In this document: in pieces, positions 8,638 to 18,653 of the stretch | Numbering within the stretch: position 1 is the stretch's first letter | Layout: each line of letters begins with the position of its first letter | Assembly (NCBI RefSeq): GCF_003116035.1 | Contig: NZ_LGQW01000015.1 | Coordinates: 862,096 to 926,095, forward strand | Source: Azospirillum sp. TSH64 | GTDB taxonomy: Bacteria > Pseudomonadota > Alphaproteobacteria > Azospirillales > Azospirillaceae | Reading direction: 5' to 3' | Length of the DNA: 64,000 nucleotides | Translations under genes and position numbers: made by a program | The notes under the pieces: model-generated | Databases searched by the model: none | What the model saw: only the letters and a program-made list of their open reading frames with translations | What the model was told of the DNA's origin: nothing

Positions 8638-8668
8638 AAACGCCCCGGCCGATTGGCCGGGGCGTTTT
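8638..8668 (+). terminator. Intrinsic terminator of the Tim44-domain gene
   Basis: CGCCCCGGCC-GATT-GGCCGGGGCG forms a 10-bp stem followed by TTTTCGTTT, 26 bp after the stop codon. Confidence 0.9.
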
Positions 8669-8699
8669 CGTTTGGGGTTTGCCCTCTCCCGCCCCGGGA

Positions 8700-8901
8700 T
8701 CCCCTCTCCCCCGCTCACGCGCAAACTTCGTTTGCGCTGCCGCGACAGGCGGACCTCCGGTCCGCCGAAAGCGGGGAGAGGGTTAGGGTGAGGGGGCGCG
8801 CAGCGAGGATCTTCGAGAATCGCTCGCGCCCTGCTCCTCCACAAAATCCACCCTGTGTCTCCCCCTCACCCCGACCCTCTCCCCGGGGGGGAGAGGGGGA
8901 T
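8700..8901. repeat. GC-rich palindromic repeat pair, rearranged copy 3
   Basis: Here the repeat is expanded. A left arm (CCCCTCTCCCCCGC) and its partner (GCGGGGAGAGGGTTAGGGTG) are separated by about 55 bp. That insert holds two perfect small hairpins: GCGCAAAC-TTC-GTTTGCGC and GGCGGAC-CTCCG-GTCCGCC. A further arm of the standard type (CCCCCTCACCCCGACCC, CTCTCCCCGGGGGGGAGAGG) lies at 8858-8901. The region separates the convergent Tim44-domain and ABC ATPase genes. Confidence 0.75.
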
Positions 8902-8917
8902 TCAGGGAGAGGGAGGT

Positions 8918-9985
<1,068 letters not shown>

Positions 9986-10004
9986 GGCCCCTGCTGTGTG
10001 CGGA

Positions 10005-11189
10005 TCACGCCGCCAGGAAGCGATCCTGGTACTCGTTGCGGATGGAGACGTACCACGCCTCCTGGATCGGCCACCACCACAGCTTCTGCAGCGCGTCGCC
10101 GGGATAGGCGTCGGCAAAGAACTGCTTGTTGAGGTCGGTCAGGTGGGCCTCGGCGCCGACCGCGGTGCTGGAGATGCCGGAATGGTTGGTGTAGAGCGCG
10201 CCGGCCTCCGGCGTGTAGAACCAGTTGATCCAGGCATAGGCGTTGTCCAGGTTCTCCGCCTTCTTCGGAATGGCGAAGCCTTCCATCCAGGCGAGCGCAC
10301 CCTCCTTCGGCGCCACGAAGCGGACCGGCAGCCCTTCCTTGCGGAGCGCCACCGCACTGCTGTCCCAGGTCTGGCCGATGACGCAGCCGTTGGCGCGGAA
10401 GGCGCCCTGGGCCTCGTTCTCGTTGGTCCAGAACTGGGCGACCGACTTCTTGTTGGCGGCGGCCACCTTGAGGATGGCGTCGAAGTTGGCGCGCGCCTTC
10501 GCCTCGTCCTTGAACTGGTCGCGGACCGGGTGCGGCAGCTTGCCCTGGCTTTCCAGCCACAGCGCGATGCCGATCAGCGAGGAATGGCCGCGCACCGTCA
10601 CCTTGCCGGCGTTGGCCGGCGCCCACAGGTCGCCGTAGCTGGCGGTGCCGTAGGCGAGCGGCGCCTTCTTCATGTCATAGGCCAGCGCCTCGGTGCCCCA
10701 GTCGGCCGGGGCGAAATAGCGCTTGGCCCCGACGACGCCGCCCATCCCGGCGGAGCCCTCGACCGACGATTTCAGGCAGCCGTCCCACTTCACCTTCGCC
10801 TCGTCGATCGGCTGCACCAGCTCGAACTCGACATAGTTCGGCACACGGTCGACGGTGGGGTGGATGATGTCGAAGCCGGCGCCGCCGGTCGCCTTCAGCT
10901 GGTTCAGCAGCTCGTCGTTGGTGCCGTATTCGGTCAGGGTCGCCTTGACGCCGGTCTTCTTCTCGAAGTCGGCCAGCATGTCCGGGCTGATGTAGCCGGC
11001 CCAGGAGAAGATCTTCACGCTACCCGACGCCGCCCGGCCCTCGCGCAGGACGAAGGGACCGACCGAGGCGACACCGGCGGCGGCCGCAGCGCTTTGCAGC
11101 AGCAGGCGGCGGGTGAAGCTCTTGGCGGCGCGCTGGGTCTCGGCGCTGGACCGCTGCGACTCGCTCTGGGCGTTCTCGATCTTGGACAT
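10005..11189 (-). CDS. Periplasmic spermidine/putrescine-type binding protein
   Basis: 394 residues with a twin-arginine-like signal (FTRRLLLQSAAAAAGVAS, about 25-45), then a PotD/PotF-type fold beginning VKIFSWAGYISPDMLADFEKK. Conserved features include the TEYGTNDELLNQL and FDIIHPTVDRV stretches and a C-terminal YAWINWFYTPEAG block found in polyamine-binding proteins. The substrate cannot be fixed from sequence; spermidine, putrescine or a related cation is likely. It heads an operon with the ATPase gene downstream. Confidence 0.88.
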   Translation of the reverse strand: MSKIENAQSESQRSSAETQRAAKSFTRRLLLQSAAAAAGVASVGPFVLREGRAASGSVKIFSWAGYISPDMLADFEKKTGVKATLTEYGTNDELLNQLKATGGAGFDIIHPTVDRVPNYVEFELVQPIDEAKVKWDGCLKSSVEGSAGMGGVVGAKRYFAPADWGTEALAYDMKKAPLAYGTASYGDLWAPANAGKVTVRGHSSLIGIALWLESQGKLPHPVRDQFKDEAKARANFDAILKVAAANKKSVAQFWTNENEAQGAFRANGCVIGQTWDSSAVALRKEGLPVRFVAPKEGALAWMEGFAIPKKAENLDNAYAWINWFYTPEAGALYTNHSGISSTAVGAEAHLTDLNKQFFADAYPGDALQKLWWWPIQEAWYVSIRNEYQDRFLAA

Positions 11190-11376
11190 GACGTCCGGTC
11201 TCCCTGGCTCTTGGATGGCGTTTTGTCAGGTTCCCCTGGCGGCGGCTTCGCGCAGCCCCGCTCAAGACGCGAAGTGTGCCTGAGATAAAAGCCGTCCGTC
11301 CATGGGGGAAGATGAAGCTCCGCCAAACTTCATAGAGCCGTCACATGGGAAAAAGGAGAACCCGGCAGGAGGATCG

Positions 11377-12360
11377 TCACATAACGTAGAAGCTCGCCTT
11401 CACCACCACGCCCTCGGCGCCGCGCAGCACGGTGCGGTTGCGGCCGCTGCGCTTGGCGAAATAGAGCGCCTCGTCGGCCTGGGTCATCAGGTCGTTGACC
11501 GAGACGGTGCCGCGGTCCAGGCACATGCCGATGCTGACGGTGAAGCCGAAGCCGGCGCCGCTGCCGGTCTCCACCGTCAGCTCGGCTGTGGAGCGGCGGA
11601 TCGCCTCGACCCGCGCCAGCGCCCCCTCCAGGTCGCCGGAGGGCAGGCACAGGCAGAACTCCTCCCCACCCAGCCGGCCGAGGAAGCCGCCGCCGGGCAC
11701 CTGGGCGGCGCAATGGTCGGCGAAGCGCTTCAGCGCGAGGTCGCCATTGCCGTGGCCGTGGGTGTCGTTGATCGCCTTGAAATGGTCGATGTCGAACATG
11801 GCGACCGCCAGCGGCGCCCCGCCTTCCCTCGCGACACGGTAGGCCTGCTCCAGCCGCTCCATGAAATAGCGGCGGTTCGCCACCCCGGTCAGGTAATCGG
11901 TGTTCAGCATCTCCACCATCACCCGGTGCATGCGGGTGATGCGCTCGCCGGCCCGCACGCGGGCGCGCAGCATCGGCAGGTCGATGGGCTTGGCCAGGAA
12001 CTCGTCGGCGCCGGACTCGAAGGCCTCGACCCGCCGGGCCGTCTCGCTGTCGCCGGTCATCAGGATGGTGAAGGTGCGGTGCTGGTCGTCCGCCGCCCGG
12101 ACATGCCAGCACAGCTCCAGCCCGGTCATCACCGGCATTTCCAGATCGGTGATGACGATGTGGATGTCGTGGCTGCGATAGAGGGCGAGCGCCTGTCCGC
12201 CATCCTTGGCGAGCAGAACGCGGTAGCCGCTGCTTTCCAGCTCTTCCCGGATCAGTTCACGAAAGAAATTGGAATCGTCGGCGACAAGAACAGTCGTTTC
12301 CACCAGCACACCCGTGTCGTCGGCGAAGAGTCCGTGCGCGCGGACCTTAACAGACTCCAC
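11377..12360 (-). CDS. Response regulator with GGDEF diguanylate cyclase domain
   Basis: Up to 327 residues; all candidate starts are GTG (12360, 12309, 12303), and family alignment would fit a start near 12303-12309, just before VETTVLVADDS. A receiver domain (about 22-140) has Asp in IVITDLEMPVMTG and Lys in FLAKPIDLP. The GGDEF domain (about 165-320) has FDIDHFKAINDTHGHGNGD and an active-site GGEEF near residue 230, so it should make cyclic di-GMP. No obvious RxxD inhibitory site lies in the usual place. This is the PleD/WspR style of phosphorylation-controlled cyclase. The cognate kinase is not next to it. Confidence 0.92.
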   Translation of the reverse strand: MESVKVRAHGLFADDTGVLVETTVLVADDSNFFRELIREELESSGYRVLLAKDGGQALALYRSHDIHIVITDLEMPVMTGLELCWHVRAADDQHRTFTILMTGDSETARRVEAFESGADEFLAKPIDLPMLRARVRAGERITRMHRVMVEMLNTDYLTGVANRRYFMERLEQAYRVAREGGAPLAVAMFDIDHFKAINDTHGHGNGDLALKRFADHCAAQVPGGGFLGRLGGEEFCLCLPSGDLEGALARVEAIRRSTAELTVETGSGAGFGFTVSIGMCLDRGTVSVNDLMTQADEALYFAKRSGRNRTVLRGAEGVVVKASFYVM

Positions 12361-12415
12361 GGTGCTATGGCATAGTGGCGTGGCAACACACCGTCACCGG
12401 TGGATTGAGCGCTCT

Positions 12416-13984
12416 TCAGCTTTCGAGCATGCGGCGCAGCAGCTCGACATCCTCGGCGAAGGACGGATCGGTGGCGCGCAGCTCGTCCACCTTCTTGACC
12501 GCATGCATGACCGTGGTGTGGTCACGGCCCCCGAACTTGCGGCCGATCTCCGGCAGGGAACGGGCGGTCAGCTGCTTGGCCAGATACATGGCGATCTGGC
12601 GCGGCCGGGCCACCGCGCGGGCGCGGCGGGCGGAATGCATGTCGGCGACGCGGATGTTGTAATGCTCCGCCACCCGCTTCTGGATCTCGTCGATGGTGAC
12701 GCGGCGGTCGTTGGCGCGCAGCAGATCGTGCAGCACCTCCTGCGTCGTCTCCAGCGAGATGGACCGCCCGACCAGCTCCGCATGGGCGACGATGCGGTTC
12801 AGCGCCCCTTCCAGCTCGCGCACGTTGGACGTGATCTTGTGGGCCAGGAACTCCAGCACCTTCATCGGGATGCTGGCCTGGAGCGCGTCGGCTTTGGCCT
12901 GGAGGATGCCGAGGCGCAGCTCGTAGGTGGTCGGGTGGATGTCGGCGACCAGCCCCCAGCCGAGGCGGGAGCGCAGCCGCTCCTCCATGCCTTCCAGGTC
13001 GGACGGGCTCTTGTCGGCGGAGATGATGACCTGCCGGTTCTGGTCGACCAGCGCGTTGAAGGTGTGGAAGAACTCCTCCTGCGTCGAGTCCTTGCCGCTG
13101 ATGAACTGCACGTCGTCGATCATCAGCACGTCGACCGAGCGGAACTGCTGCTTGAAGGCCATCGTGTCCTTGAAGCGCAGCGCCCGGATGAACTGGTACA
13201 TGAACTTCTCGGCCGACAGGTACAGCACCTTGCGGTTCGGGTCGTTCTTGCGGATCTGCCAGGCCAGCGCGTGCATCAGGTGGGTCTTGCCCAGCCCCAC
13301 CCCGCCATAGAGGAACAGCGGGTTGAAGGTCACGGTGGTGGCGTCGGCGACGCGCCTTGCGGCGGCGTGGGCCAGCTCGTTCGGCTTGCCGACGACGAAA
13401 TTCTCGAAGGTGAATCGCGGGTCGAGTGCGGCCGACAGGTCGGACCGGTCCTCCAGAATCGCAGGCACCGCGGTCGGCGATTCGTCCGACGCCCCGCCAT
13501 AGGAGGCGGATGTGTAGACGGTGGACGGGGCCGGCTCGCCGGAGAATCCGGACGGCGATCCCGAGAACGACCCCTGCGGCGGGGCCGGGCGGGGAGCCGG
13601 ACGGGAGTCGGCGGCGCGCGAATCGAAGCCGCGCGAATCGAAGCCGCGCGAATCGAAGCCGCGGGGCGGGGATGGGCGGTCGTCGTCGATGTCGTCATTG
13701 TCGGCGACGAGCGCCGCCGGCGGATTCGTGGAGGCGACGATGACGTCGATCGACTGCACCTCCGGATTCTCGCCGGACCAGAGGGCGCGGATGCGGTCGG
13801 CATAGTGGGTCAGCACCCAGTCGCGCATGAATCGCGTGGGCACGACGATGCACACCTCGCCGCCGATCAGGCTGGCGACGGACAGCGGCTGAAGCCAGCT
13901 CCGGTAGGCGATCTCGCCGACCTCTTCCTTCAGGCGTCCGCGAATGCGCGCCCACTGCTGATCCAACGACACGCCGACCGACAT
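12416..13984 (-). CDS. dnaA: Chromosomal replication initiator protein DnaA
   Basis: 522 residues, longer than enteric DnaA because of a linker. Domain I covers about 1-85 (WARIRGRLKEEVGEIAYRSWLQPL). Domain II (about 100-190) is low-complexity. Domain III is AAA+ with Walker A GGVGLGKTHLMHA, Walker B VLMIDDVQFI and an arginine-finger region. Domain IV ends in the DNA-binding signature GGRDHTTVMHAVKKV. The linker contains three exact 15-bp repeats (13615-13659) encoding GFDSR three times. The gene is monocistronic and followed closely by the GGDEF gene. Confidence 0.98.
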   Translation of the reverse strand: MSVGVSLDQQWARIRGRLKEEVGEIAYRSWLQPLSVASLIGGEVCIVVPTRFMRDWVLTHYADRIRALWSGENPEVQSIDVIVASTNPPAALVADNDDIDDDRPSPPRGFDSRGFDSRGFDSRAADSRPAPRPAPPQGSFSGSPSGFSGEPAPSTVYTSASYGGASDESPTAVPAILEDRSDLSAALDPRFTFENFVVGKPNELAHAAARRVADATTVTFNPLFLYGGVGLGKTHLMHALAWQIRKNDPNRKVLYLSAEKFMYQFIRALRFKDTMAFKQQFRSVDVLMIDDVQFISGKDSTQEEFFHTFNALVDQNRQVIISADKSPSDLEGMEERLRSRLGWGLVADIHPTTYELRLGILQAKADALQASIPMKVLEFLAHKITSNVRELEGALNRIVAHAELVGRSISLETTQEVLHDLLRANDRRVTIDEIQKRVAEHYNIRVADMHSARRARAVARPRQIAMYLAKQLTARSLPEIGRKFGGRDHTTVMHAVKKVDELRATDPSFAEDVELLRRMLES

Positions 13985-14449
13985 GCTCCCTTACCCCCGC
14001 TCCTTCCGCCGGCCGGCCAAAACCGGAATGGCCGCCGTCTGGTCCAGCCCGAAGGACTCCGGGCAAGGAAAAACCGAACGGAACACTATATCCAAAAAGC
14101 ACACGCCGGAGTCGACGGGATTGAAAATCCCGCCCCAGGCGCGACAGCTTGTAAGTAAAAGAAGATCGTGCGAACGACCGGGACTCAACAAGCCCTGATC
14201 CGGCGTAAGACCTTCAGTATTTCGCTGCTGTGTTCAGACGGACACAGAGTGTTGCATCACCCTATTTCGCCCGACCGAATGGACCAAAAGTCTAACCATG
14301 CCGCGGAAATCTGGCAATGGGACAGATGGCGAACGGCCCAAAAAGATAAAAACGTTCGCATTGACCGCATGACCGATCCCGAATCTCATACACGATCCCA
14401 AGAACAATCTAAGACAATTGTCGAGCATCCGCACATTTACTTTAAACGC
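13985..14449. other. AT-richer intergenic region between rpsT and dnaA
   Basis: No gene is supported. The composition is clearly more AT-rich than the neighbourhood, especially 14160-14450. Structures seen: a small palindrome GGGATT-GAA-AATCCC near 14117-14135, and an inverted repeat CTGTGT (14228-14233) / ACACAG (14242-14247). I looked for DnaA boxes (TTATCCACA and one-mismatch forms) and found none, so there is no positive evidence for an origin here. A TATAGT at 14082-14087 (minus strand) is a possible dnaA -10 element with a poor -35. Confidence 0.5.
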
Positions 14450-14485
14450 AAAAAGCCGCGCCCCGAGTCACGGGCGCGGCTTTTT
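14450..14485 (-). terminator. Intrinsic terminator downstream of rpsT
   Basis: AAAAAGCCGCGCCC and GGGCGCGGCTTTTT form a 14-bp perfect inverted repeat with an 8-base loop. It works on the minus strand for rpsT, whose stop lies 24 bp before it, and is symmetrical enough to be bidirectional. Confidence 0.92.
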
Positions 14486-14508
14486 GAAAGCAGCGTATGA
14501 AAGCTCTA

Positions 14509-14769
14509 TCAGAGAGCCTTGATCGCAGCCGACAGACGCGACAGCTTGCGCGACACAGTGTTCTTGTGCAGCACGCCCTTCGACACGCCGCGCATCAGCT
14601 CCGGCTGAGCGGACTTGAACGCCTCGGCGGCGGCGGACTTGTCGCCGCTCTGGATCGCGCCCTCGACCTTCTTGACGAAGGAACGGATGCGGCTGACGCG
14701 GGCACGGTTGACTTCCGTGCGACGCTCGGTCTGACGAATGCGCTTTTCAGCGGACTTATGATTGGCCAT
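14509..14769 (-). CDS. rpsT: 30S ribosomal protein S20
   Basis: 86 residues, the normal length. It starts [17 protein letters not shown] and contains [13 protein letters not shown] and [17 protein letters not shown], diagnostic of S20, a helical primary 16S rRNA-binding protein. It has a near-consensus promoter upstream and a perfect terminator downstream, so it is a single-gene unit. Its position beside dnaA is common in alphaproteobacteria. Confidence 0.98.
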   Translation of the reverse strand: MANHKSAEKRIRQTERRTEVNRARVSRIRSFVKKVEGAIQSGDKSAAAEAFKSAQPELMRGVSKGVLHKNTVSRKLSRLSAAIKAL

Positions 14770-14814
14770 GGAAACCCTACTCCGAACGACACGGCTGTCG
14801 TGATGCGAGCGCGC

Positions 14815-14843
14815 CTTATACGCGGCAGCGCACCGCGAGTCAA
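14815..14843 (-). promoter_or_regulatory. Sigma-70-type promoter of rpsT
   Basis: On the minus strand TTGACT (-35, 14838-14843) and TATAAG (-10, 14815-14820) are separated by exactly 17 bp. The implied start of transcription lies about 40 bp before the rpsT ATG. Confidence 0.85.
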
Positions 14844-14964
14844 GGCGTGGACGCCCGATGATTTTGACTAATCGTACTTCAACGACATCTTGATGGGATC
14901 TGGACCGTCCCCCGCAAGATGCAGGGGACGGCTCCAGCGGCAGAGTCGAAGCTGGCGCGACGAC

Positions 14965-15741
14965 TCAGCGGTTCTTCCAGCCGGCTTGGCGCTTCTCGGC
15001 GAATGCGGCCATGCCTTCCTTCTGGTCTTCGGTGGCGAAGGTCGAATGGAACAGGCGGCGCTCGAAGCGGATGCCCTCGGCCAGCGTCGATTCATAGGCG
15101 ACGTTGACCGCCTCCTTCGCCATGGCGATGACCGGCTGCGACAGCGAGGCGATCTTGGTGGCGACCTTCACCGCCTCCTCGACCAGCTCGGCGGCCGGGA
15201 CGATGCGGGAGACGAGGCCGCAGCGCTCGGCCTCGGCGGCGTCGATCATGCGGCCGGTCAGCACCATCTCCATCGCCTTGGACTTGCCGACGAAGCGGGT
15301 CAGGCGCTGGGTGCCGCCGGCGCCGGGGATGGTGCCGATGGTGACCTCGGGCTGGCCGAACTTGGCGGTGTCGGCGGCCAGGATGAAGTCGGCCATCATC
15401 GCCAGCTCGCAGCCGCCGCCCAGCGCGAAGCCGGCGACCGCGGCGATGGTCGGCTTGCGGCACTTGGCCAGCCGCTCCCACTTCGCGGTGATGAAGTTGG
15501 AGTTGTAGACATCCATATAGGAGAAGCCGGCCATCTCCTTGATGTCGGCGCCGGCGGCGAACGCCCGCTCCGACCCGGTGACGACGATGGCGCCGATGGC
15601 TTGATCGGCCTCGAAGGCGTCCAGCGCCTGGCCCAGCTCGGTCACCAGCTGGTCGCACAGCGCGTTCAGCGCCTTCGGACGGTTCAGCGTGATCAGCCCG
15701 ACGGGCCCGCGCGTCTCGACGAGGATGGTTTCATAGGACAT
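14965..15741 (-). CDS. Enoyl-CoA hydratase
   Basis: 258 residues, the standard crotonase length. It has the oxyanion-hole segments [10 protein letters not shown] and [15 protein letters not shown], with the first catalytic Glu in GGGCELA, and the second catalytic region [20 protein letters not shown]. It hydrates trans-2-enoyl-CoA to 3-hydroxyacyl-CoA in beta-oxidation or amino-acid degradation. The closest named relatives are short-chain hydratases such as crotonase and PaaF. In several alphaproteobacteria this gene sits between rpsT/dnaA and mutM as it does here. Confidence 0.93.
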   Translation of the reverse strand: MSYETILVETRGPVGLITLNRPKALNALCDQLVTELGQALDAFEADQAIGAIVVTGSERAFAAGADIKEMAGFSYMDVYNSNFITAKWERLAKCRKPTIAAVAGFALGGGCELAMMADFILAADTAKFGQPEVTIGTIPGAGGTQRLTRFVGKSKAMEMVLTGRMIDAAEAERCGLVSRIVPAAELVEEAVKVATKIASLSQPVIAMAKEAVNVAYESTLAEGIRFERRLFHSTFATEDQKEGMAAFAEKRQAGWKNR

Positions 15742-15859
15742 GGCTGCAGCACTCTCCCGATGGGGCGAGCCCGGTTGCTTCCGGGACTCGTGGTTGTTGA
15801 GGGTGTTCGATGGCGACGAATGGCAAGGGCTGCCGCGAGTATGGCGGGTGTTCCCGCGA

Positions 15860-16312
15860 TCAGCGCGGCGTCAAAGTGAAGCGGACGGCTGTCCCGGTGG
15901 CGGTCCCGGTGGCGGCTTTCGCCTTCTGGGCGGCCTGCGGGAACTCCAGCCGCAGCTCCTCGCCGTCGCGGACGAAGACGCGGTCGGCGGTCCGGCGCCA
16001 GCCCAGCTGCGGCAGGGTCTGGTCGTAGAAGGCCAGCACCGCCTGTCGCGGCACCTCGCCCGACAGCACGGCCTGGACGATCCGCCCACCCGGCTTGTCG
16101 AAGACCAGCGGCTCCGATTCGGCGGACGCCAGCCCGGGCATCACCGGCACATCGGTGGTGCCGGGGACGAAGGGCCCGGACTCGGCTGCGGCAAGCTGGG
16201 CCGCCAGTGCCGAAGGAATGGGAATGAGGAAGCTCCCCAGGCCCGCAACTGCGGGGCCGGCAAGGAGGAAAGCGGCGGACGCCGCCCGGAGCATGGCCGG
16301 TAGAGCCGTCAT
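15860..16312 (-). CDS. Small secreted protein of unknown function
   Basis: 150 residues with an N-terminal signal peptide ([18 protein letters not shown], followed by an AxA-type site near SALA). The mature part contains a compact region, [35 protein letters not shown], then an [14 protein letters not shown] strand and a short Ala/Thr-rich tail. The [12 protein letters not shown] pattern resembles small envelope proteins with a cystatin-like fold, but I do not recognise a named family. It is 12 bp upstream of... the mutM stop codon on the same strand, i.e. it is transcribed right after mutM. Confidence 0.75.
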   Translation of the reverse strand: MTALPAMLRAASAAFLLAGPAVAGLGSFLIPIPSALAAQLAAAESGPFVPGTTDVPVMPGLASAESEPLVFDKPGGRIVQAVLSGEVPRQAVLAFYDQTLPQLGWRRTADRVFVRDGEELRLEFPQAAQKAKAATGTATGTAVRFTLTPR

Positions 16313-16324
16313 GCCCCAGCTATA

Positions 16325-17167
16325 TCACCGTTGGCGCGCCGCACAAAAGAAAGTCGAGCGGCCCGACTGTACAATCCGCTGAACGCCCCCCGTCCGGGCA
16401 CGGTCGCAGTCGCAGTCGGGGCAACCCTCCCCCTCCCGGTCGTAGACGGCGAACTGGTGCTGGAAATAGCCCAGCTCCCCCGACGCCTGCCGGTAGTCGC
16501 GCAGCGACGAGCCGCCGGCGGCAATCGCGCGCTCCAGCACCTCGCGCACCGCGACGGCGAGGCGGTCGACCTCTGCGGGCGTCAGGCTGGCGGCGGTCCG
16601 GGTCGGCAGGATGCCGGACTGGTAGAGCGCCTCCGACACATAGATGTTGCCCAAGCCGGCGACGATGCCCTGGTCGAGCAGGGCGGCCTTGATCGGGGTG
16701 ATCTTGCCGGCCAGACGGCGGGCGAGGTCGGGACCGGAGAATTCGTTGCCGAGCGGCTCCGGCCCCAGGTTGCGCAGCATCGGGTGGTCGCCCAGCGCGT
16801 CGGCCACCGTCAGGTCCATCAGCCCGAAGCGGCGGGCGTCGTTGAAGGTGACGATGGTGCCGGCATCGGTCTCGAACACCACATGATCGTGCTTGTCGAA
16901 GGCGTCGGGGCGTTCCGGCGCGATGATCATGCGGCCGGACATGCCGAGATGGGCGATCAGCACGCCGCCGTCGTCCAGATGCATCAGGATGTATTTGGCG
17001 CGCCGCCGCACCGACGTGACCACACGCCCGGTCAGCCTTTCGCAGAAGCGCGGCGGAAAGGGGGTGCGCAGGTTCGGCCGCCGCTGCTCCACACGGACCA
17101 GCCGCCGGCCTTCGAGATGCGGGGCGAGGCCCCGGCACACCGTCTCGACTTCGGGAAGTTCAGGCAT
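16325..17167 (-). CDS. mutM: Formamidopyrimidine-DNA glycosylase
   Basis: 280 residues from ATG 17167, giving the invariant N-terminus [14 protein letters not shown], where Pro2 is the catalytic nucleophile and Glu3 assists. It excises 8-oxoguanine and formamidopyrimidines. Lys (about 58, RAKYILMHL) and the helix-two-turn-helix with [11 protein letters not shown] are present. The C-terminal zinc finger is unusual: two to three cysteines occur in CPDCDCDRA and one in RSTFFC, but the last position reads CAARQR where the family has CPxCQ, so one zinc ligand is lacking. Longer upstream starts run into the inverted repeat at 17233-17390 and are rejected. Confidence 0.95.
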   Translation of the reverse strand: MPELPEVETVCRGLAPHLEGRRLVRVEQRRPNLRTPFPPRFCERLTGRVVTSVRRRAKYILMHLDDGGVLIAHLGMSGRMIIAPERPDAFDKHDHVVFETDAGTIVTFNDARRFGLMDLTVADALGDHPMLRNLGPEPLGNEFSGPDLARRLAGKITPIKAALLDQGIVAGLGNIYVSEALYQSGILPTRTAASLTPAEVDRLAVAVREVLERAIAAGGSSLRDYRQASGELGYFQHQFAVYDREGEGCPDCDCDRARTGGVQRIVQSGRSTFFCAARQR

Positions 17168-17232
17168 CGGCAGAGTGTGGGGTGGGAGGGGGATTGGTGC
17201 AAGGGCGGTTGCCTGAAGAGTGCGGGAGCGGC

Positions 17233-17390
17233 GGGCAAGATCTCCACGGATTTCACGGATTGAAACACGGATTTCACGGATGTGGCGTCCCGAAGCCGCT
17301 GCTGCCGGAACAGTCCCAAGCGGCGCCAAGCTCAAAAAAAATCCGTGAAATCCGTGTCTAAATCCGTGAAATCCGTGTCGATCTTGCCCC
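17233..17390. repeat. Large inverted repeat built from CACGGATTTCACGGAT units
   Basis: The left arm (17233-17281) has two direct copies of CACGGATTTCACGGAT. The right arm (17341-17390) has two copies of the reverse complement. The similarity extends outward to GGCAAGATC / GATCTTGCC. The arms are separated by about 60 bp. It lies between the 3' end of pip and the start of mutM, both transcribed leftward, and would form a long hairpin in RNA. Confidence 0.8.
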
Positions 17391-17416
17391 ACCTCAGCGA
17401 TTCCCCGAAGCTCCCG

Positions 17417-18367
17417 TCACCGATACTCTTTAAACCGCTCCGTCGCCTGGATCAGCGCGGCGCGGATGCCGGGCTCCATGGCGGAATGGCCGGCGTCGGG
17501 GACGATGCGGTAATCGGCTTCCGGCCAGGCGCGGTGCAGCGCGTCGGCGGAGATCACCGGGCAGACGATGTCGTAGCGGCCCTGGACGATCACCGCCGGC
17601 AGATGGCGGATGCGGTCGACGTCGCGCAGGAGCTTGTCCTCCGGCGTGAAGCGGTTGGAGCGGAAGTAATGCGCCTCGATCCGCGCCAGCCCCAGGGCGT
17701 GGCGGTCCTCGCCGCTGGCCGCGATCAGGTCGGGCGACGGCAGAAGCGAGGAACAGCTTCCCTCATAGATGCTCCACACCCGGGCCGCGGCCATGCGCAC
17801 CGCCGGGTCGGACGAATCGAGCCGCTTCCAGAACGCCTCCAGCAGGTCGCCGCGCTCGTCCTCCGGGATATGGCCGGCGAAGGCGGCCCAGGCCTCGGGG
17901 AAGAGGATGCGCATGGAATAGAGGAACCAGTCGATCTCGCTCTTCCGCATCAGGAAGATGCCGCGCAGGATCAGGCCCAGGCAGCGGTCCGGGTGGGTCT
18001 GGGCATAGGAGAGCGCCAGGGTCGAGCCCCAGGAGCCGCCGAACAGGTGCCAGCGCTCGATTCCGAGATGGCGGCGCAGCGTCTCGATGTCCTCGACCAG
18101 CCGCTCGGTGGTGTTCTCGCGCGTTTCGCCCAAGGGAGTGGAGCGGCCGGCGCCGCGCTGGTCCATCACGATGATGCGGTAATGGGCGGGATCGAAGAAA
18201 CGGCGGTGGGTGGGCGAGGCGCCGGCCCCCGGACCGCCATGCAGGAACATCACCGGCACGCCGCGCGGGTTGCCCGCCTGCTCCCAATAAACCGTGTGGA
18301 TCCCGTCGACGGCAATCGTGCCGGTCTGGAACGGGTCGATGGGCGGATAGAAGTCGCTGCGGGGCAT
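17417..18367 (-). CDS. pip: Proline iminopeptidase
   Basis: 316 residues from ATG 18367 (MPRSDFYPPIDPF); ATG 18373 is two codons earlier. An alpha/beta-hydrolase of peptidase family S33 that removes N-terminal proline. It has the oxyanion motif HGGPGAG, DQRGAGRS, nucleophile Ser in GGSWGSTLAL, an Asp in the QGRYDIVCP strand and the catalytic His in DAGHSAME. The length and all motifs match the family. It is transcribed toward mutM. Confidence 0.95.
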   Translation of the reverse strand: MPRSDFYPPIDPFQTGTIAVDGIHTVYWEQAGNPRGVPVMFLHGGPGAGASPTHRRFFDPAHYRIIVMDQRGAGRSTPLGETRENTTERLVEDIETLRRHLGIERWHLFGGSWGSTLALSYAQTHPDRCLGLILRGIFLMRKSEIDWFLYSMRILFPEAWAAFAGHIPEDERGDLLEAFWKRLDSSDPAVRMAAARVWSIYEGSCSSLLPSPDLIAASGEDRHALGLARIEAHYFRSNRFTPEDKLLRDVDRIRHLPAVIVQGRYDIVCPVISADALHRAWPEADYRIVPDAGHSAMEPGIRAALIQATERFKEYR

Positions 18368-18460
18368 GGCCATGCATCCAGTGGTGCGGGCCCCGAGTGT
18401 AGTGGAGCCACCGGGGCTTGCGCCAGCGCGACGAGGCTCATCGGCGAACCCCAAACGACA

Positions 18461-18482
18461 AAGGCCGCCCGGAGGCGGCCTT
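18461..18482 (-). terminator. Terminator of the first tRNA-Arg gene
   Basis: AAGGCCGCC-CGGA-GGCGGCCTT is a 9-bp stem. On the minus strand it is followed by TGTCGTTT. It lies 29 bp downstream of the tRNA 3' end. Confidence 0.75.
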
Positions 18483-18511
18483 GGGTGTCGATCACTGTGC
18501 TTTTTGGAGGA

Positions 18512-18588
18512 TGGCGCGCCCGAAGAGATTCGAACTCCTGACCCTCAGATTCGTAGTCTGATGCTCTATCCAGCTGAGCTACGGGCGC
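18512..18588 (-). tRNA. tRNA-Arg (anticodon ACG), copy 1
   Basis: On the minus strand the gene starts GCGCCCGTAGCTCAGCTGG and ends GGGCGCGCCA, with CCA encoded. The anticodon loop is CTACGAA, giving ACG (arginine, reads CGN via inosine). The acceptor stem GCGCCCG/CGGGCGC pairs fully and the T loop TTCGAAT is standard. It is 77 bases long, identical to the copy at 18787-18863. Confidence 0.98.
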
Positions 18589-18653
18589 CTTATCCAAAGA
18601 ACTTGTCTGCCAAGCATCTCGCCGTCGAAGTATCCCCCGGCGTCGAGGCGCGC

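Noticed and set aside
12269..14158. Plus-strand frame of 629 codons over dnaA
   Set aside because: Antisense shadow of dnaA with no recognisable domain.
13985..14449. Possible chromosomal origin next to dnaA
   Set aside because: The region is AT-richer, but no DnaA box (TTATCCACA or one mismatch) or clustered GATC/CtrA-type sites were found, and in many alphaproteobacteria the origin is not beside dnaA.
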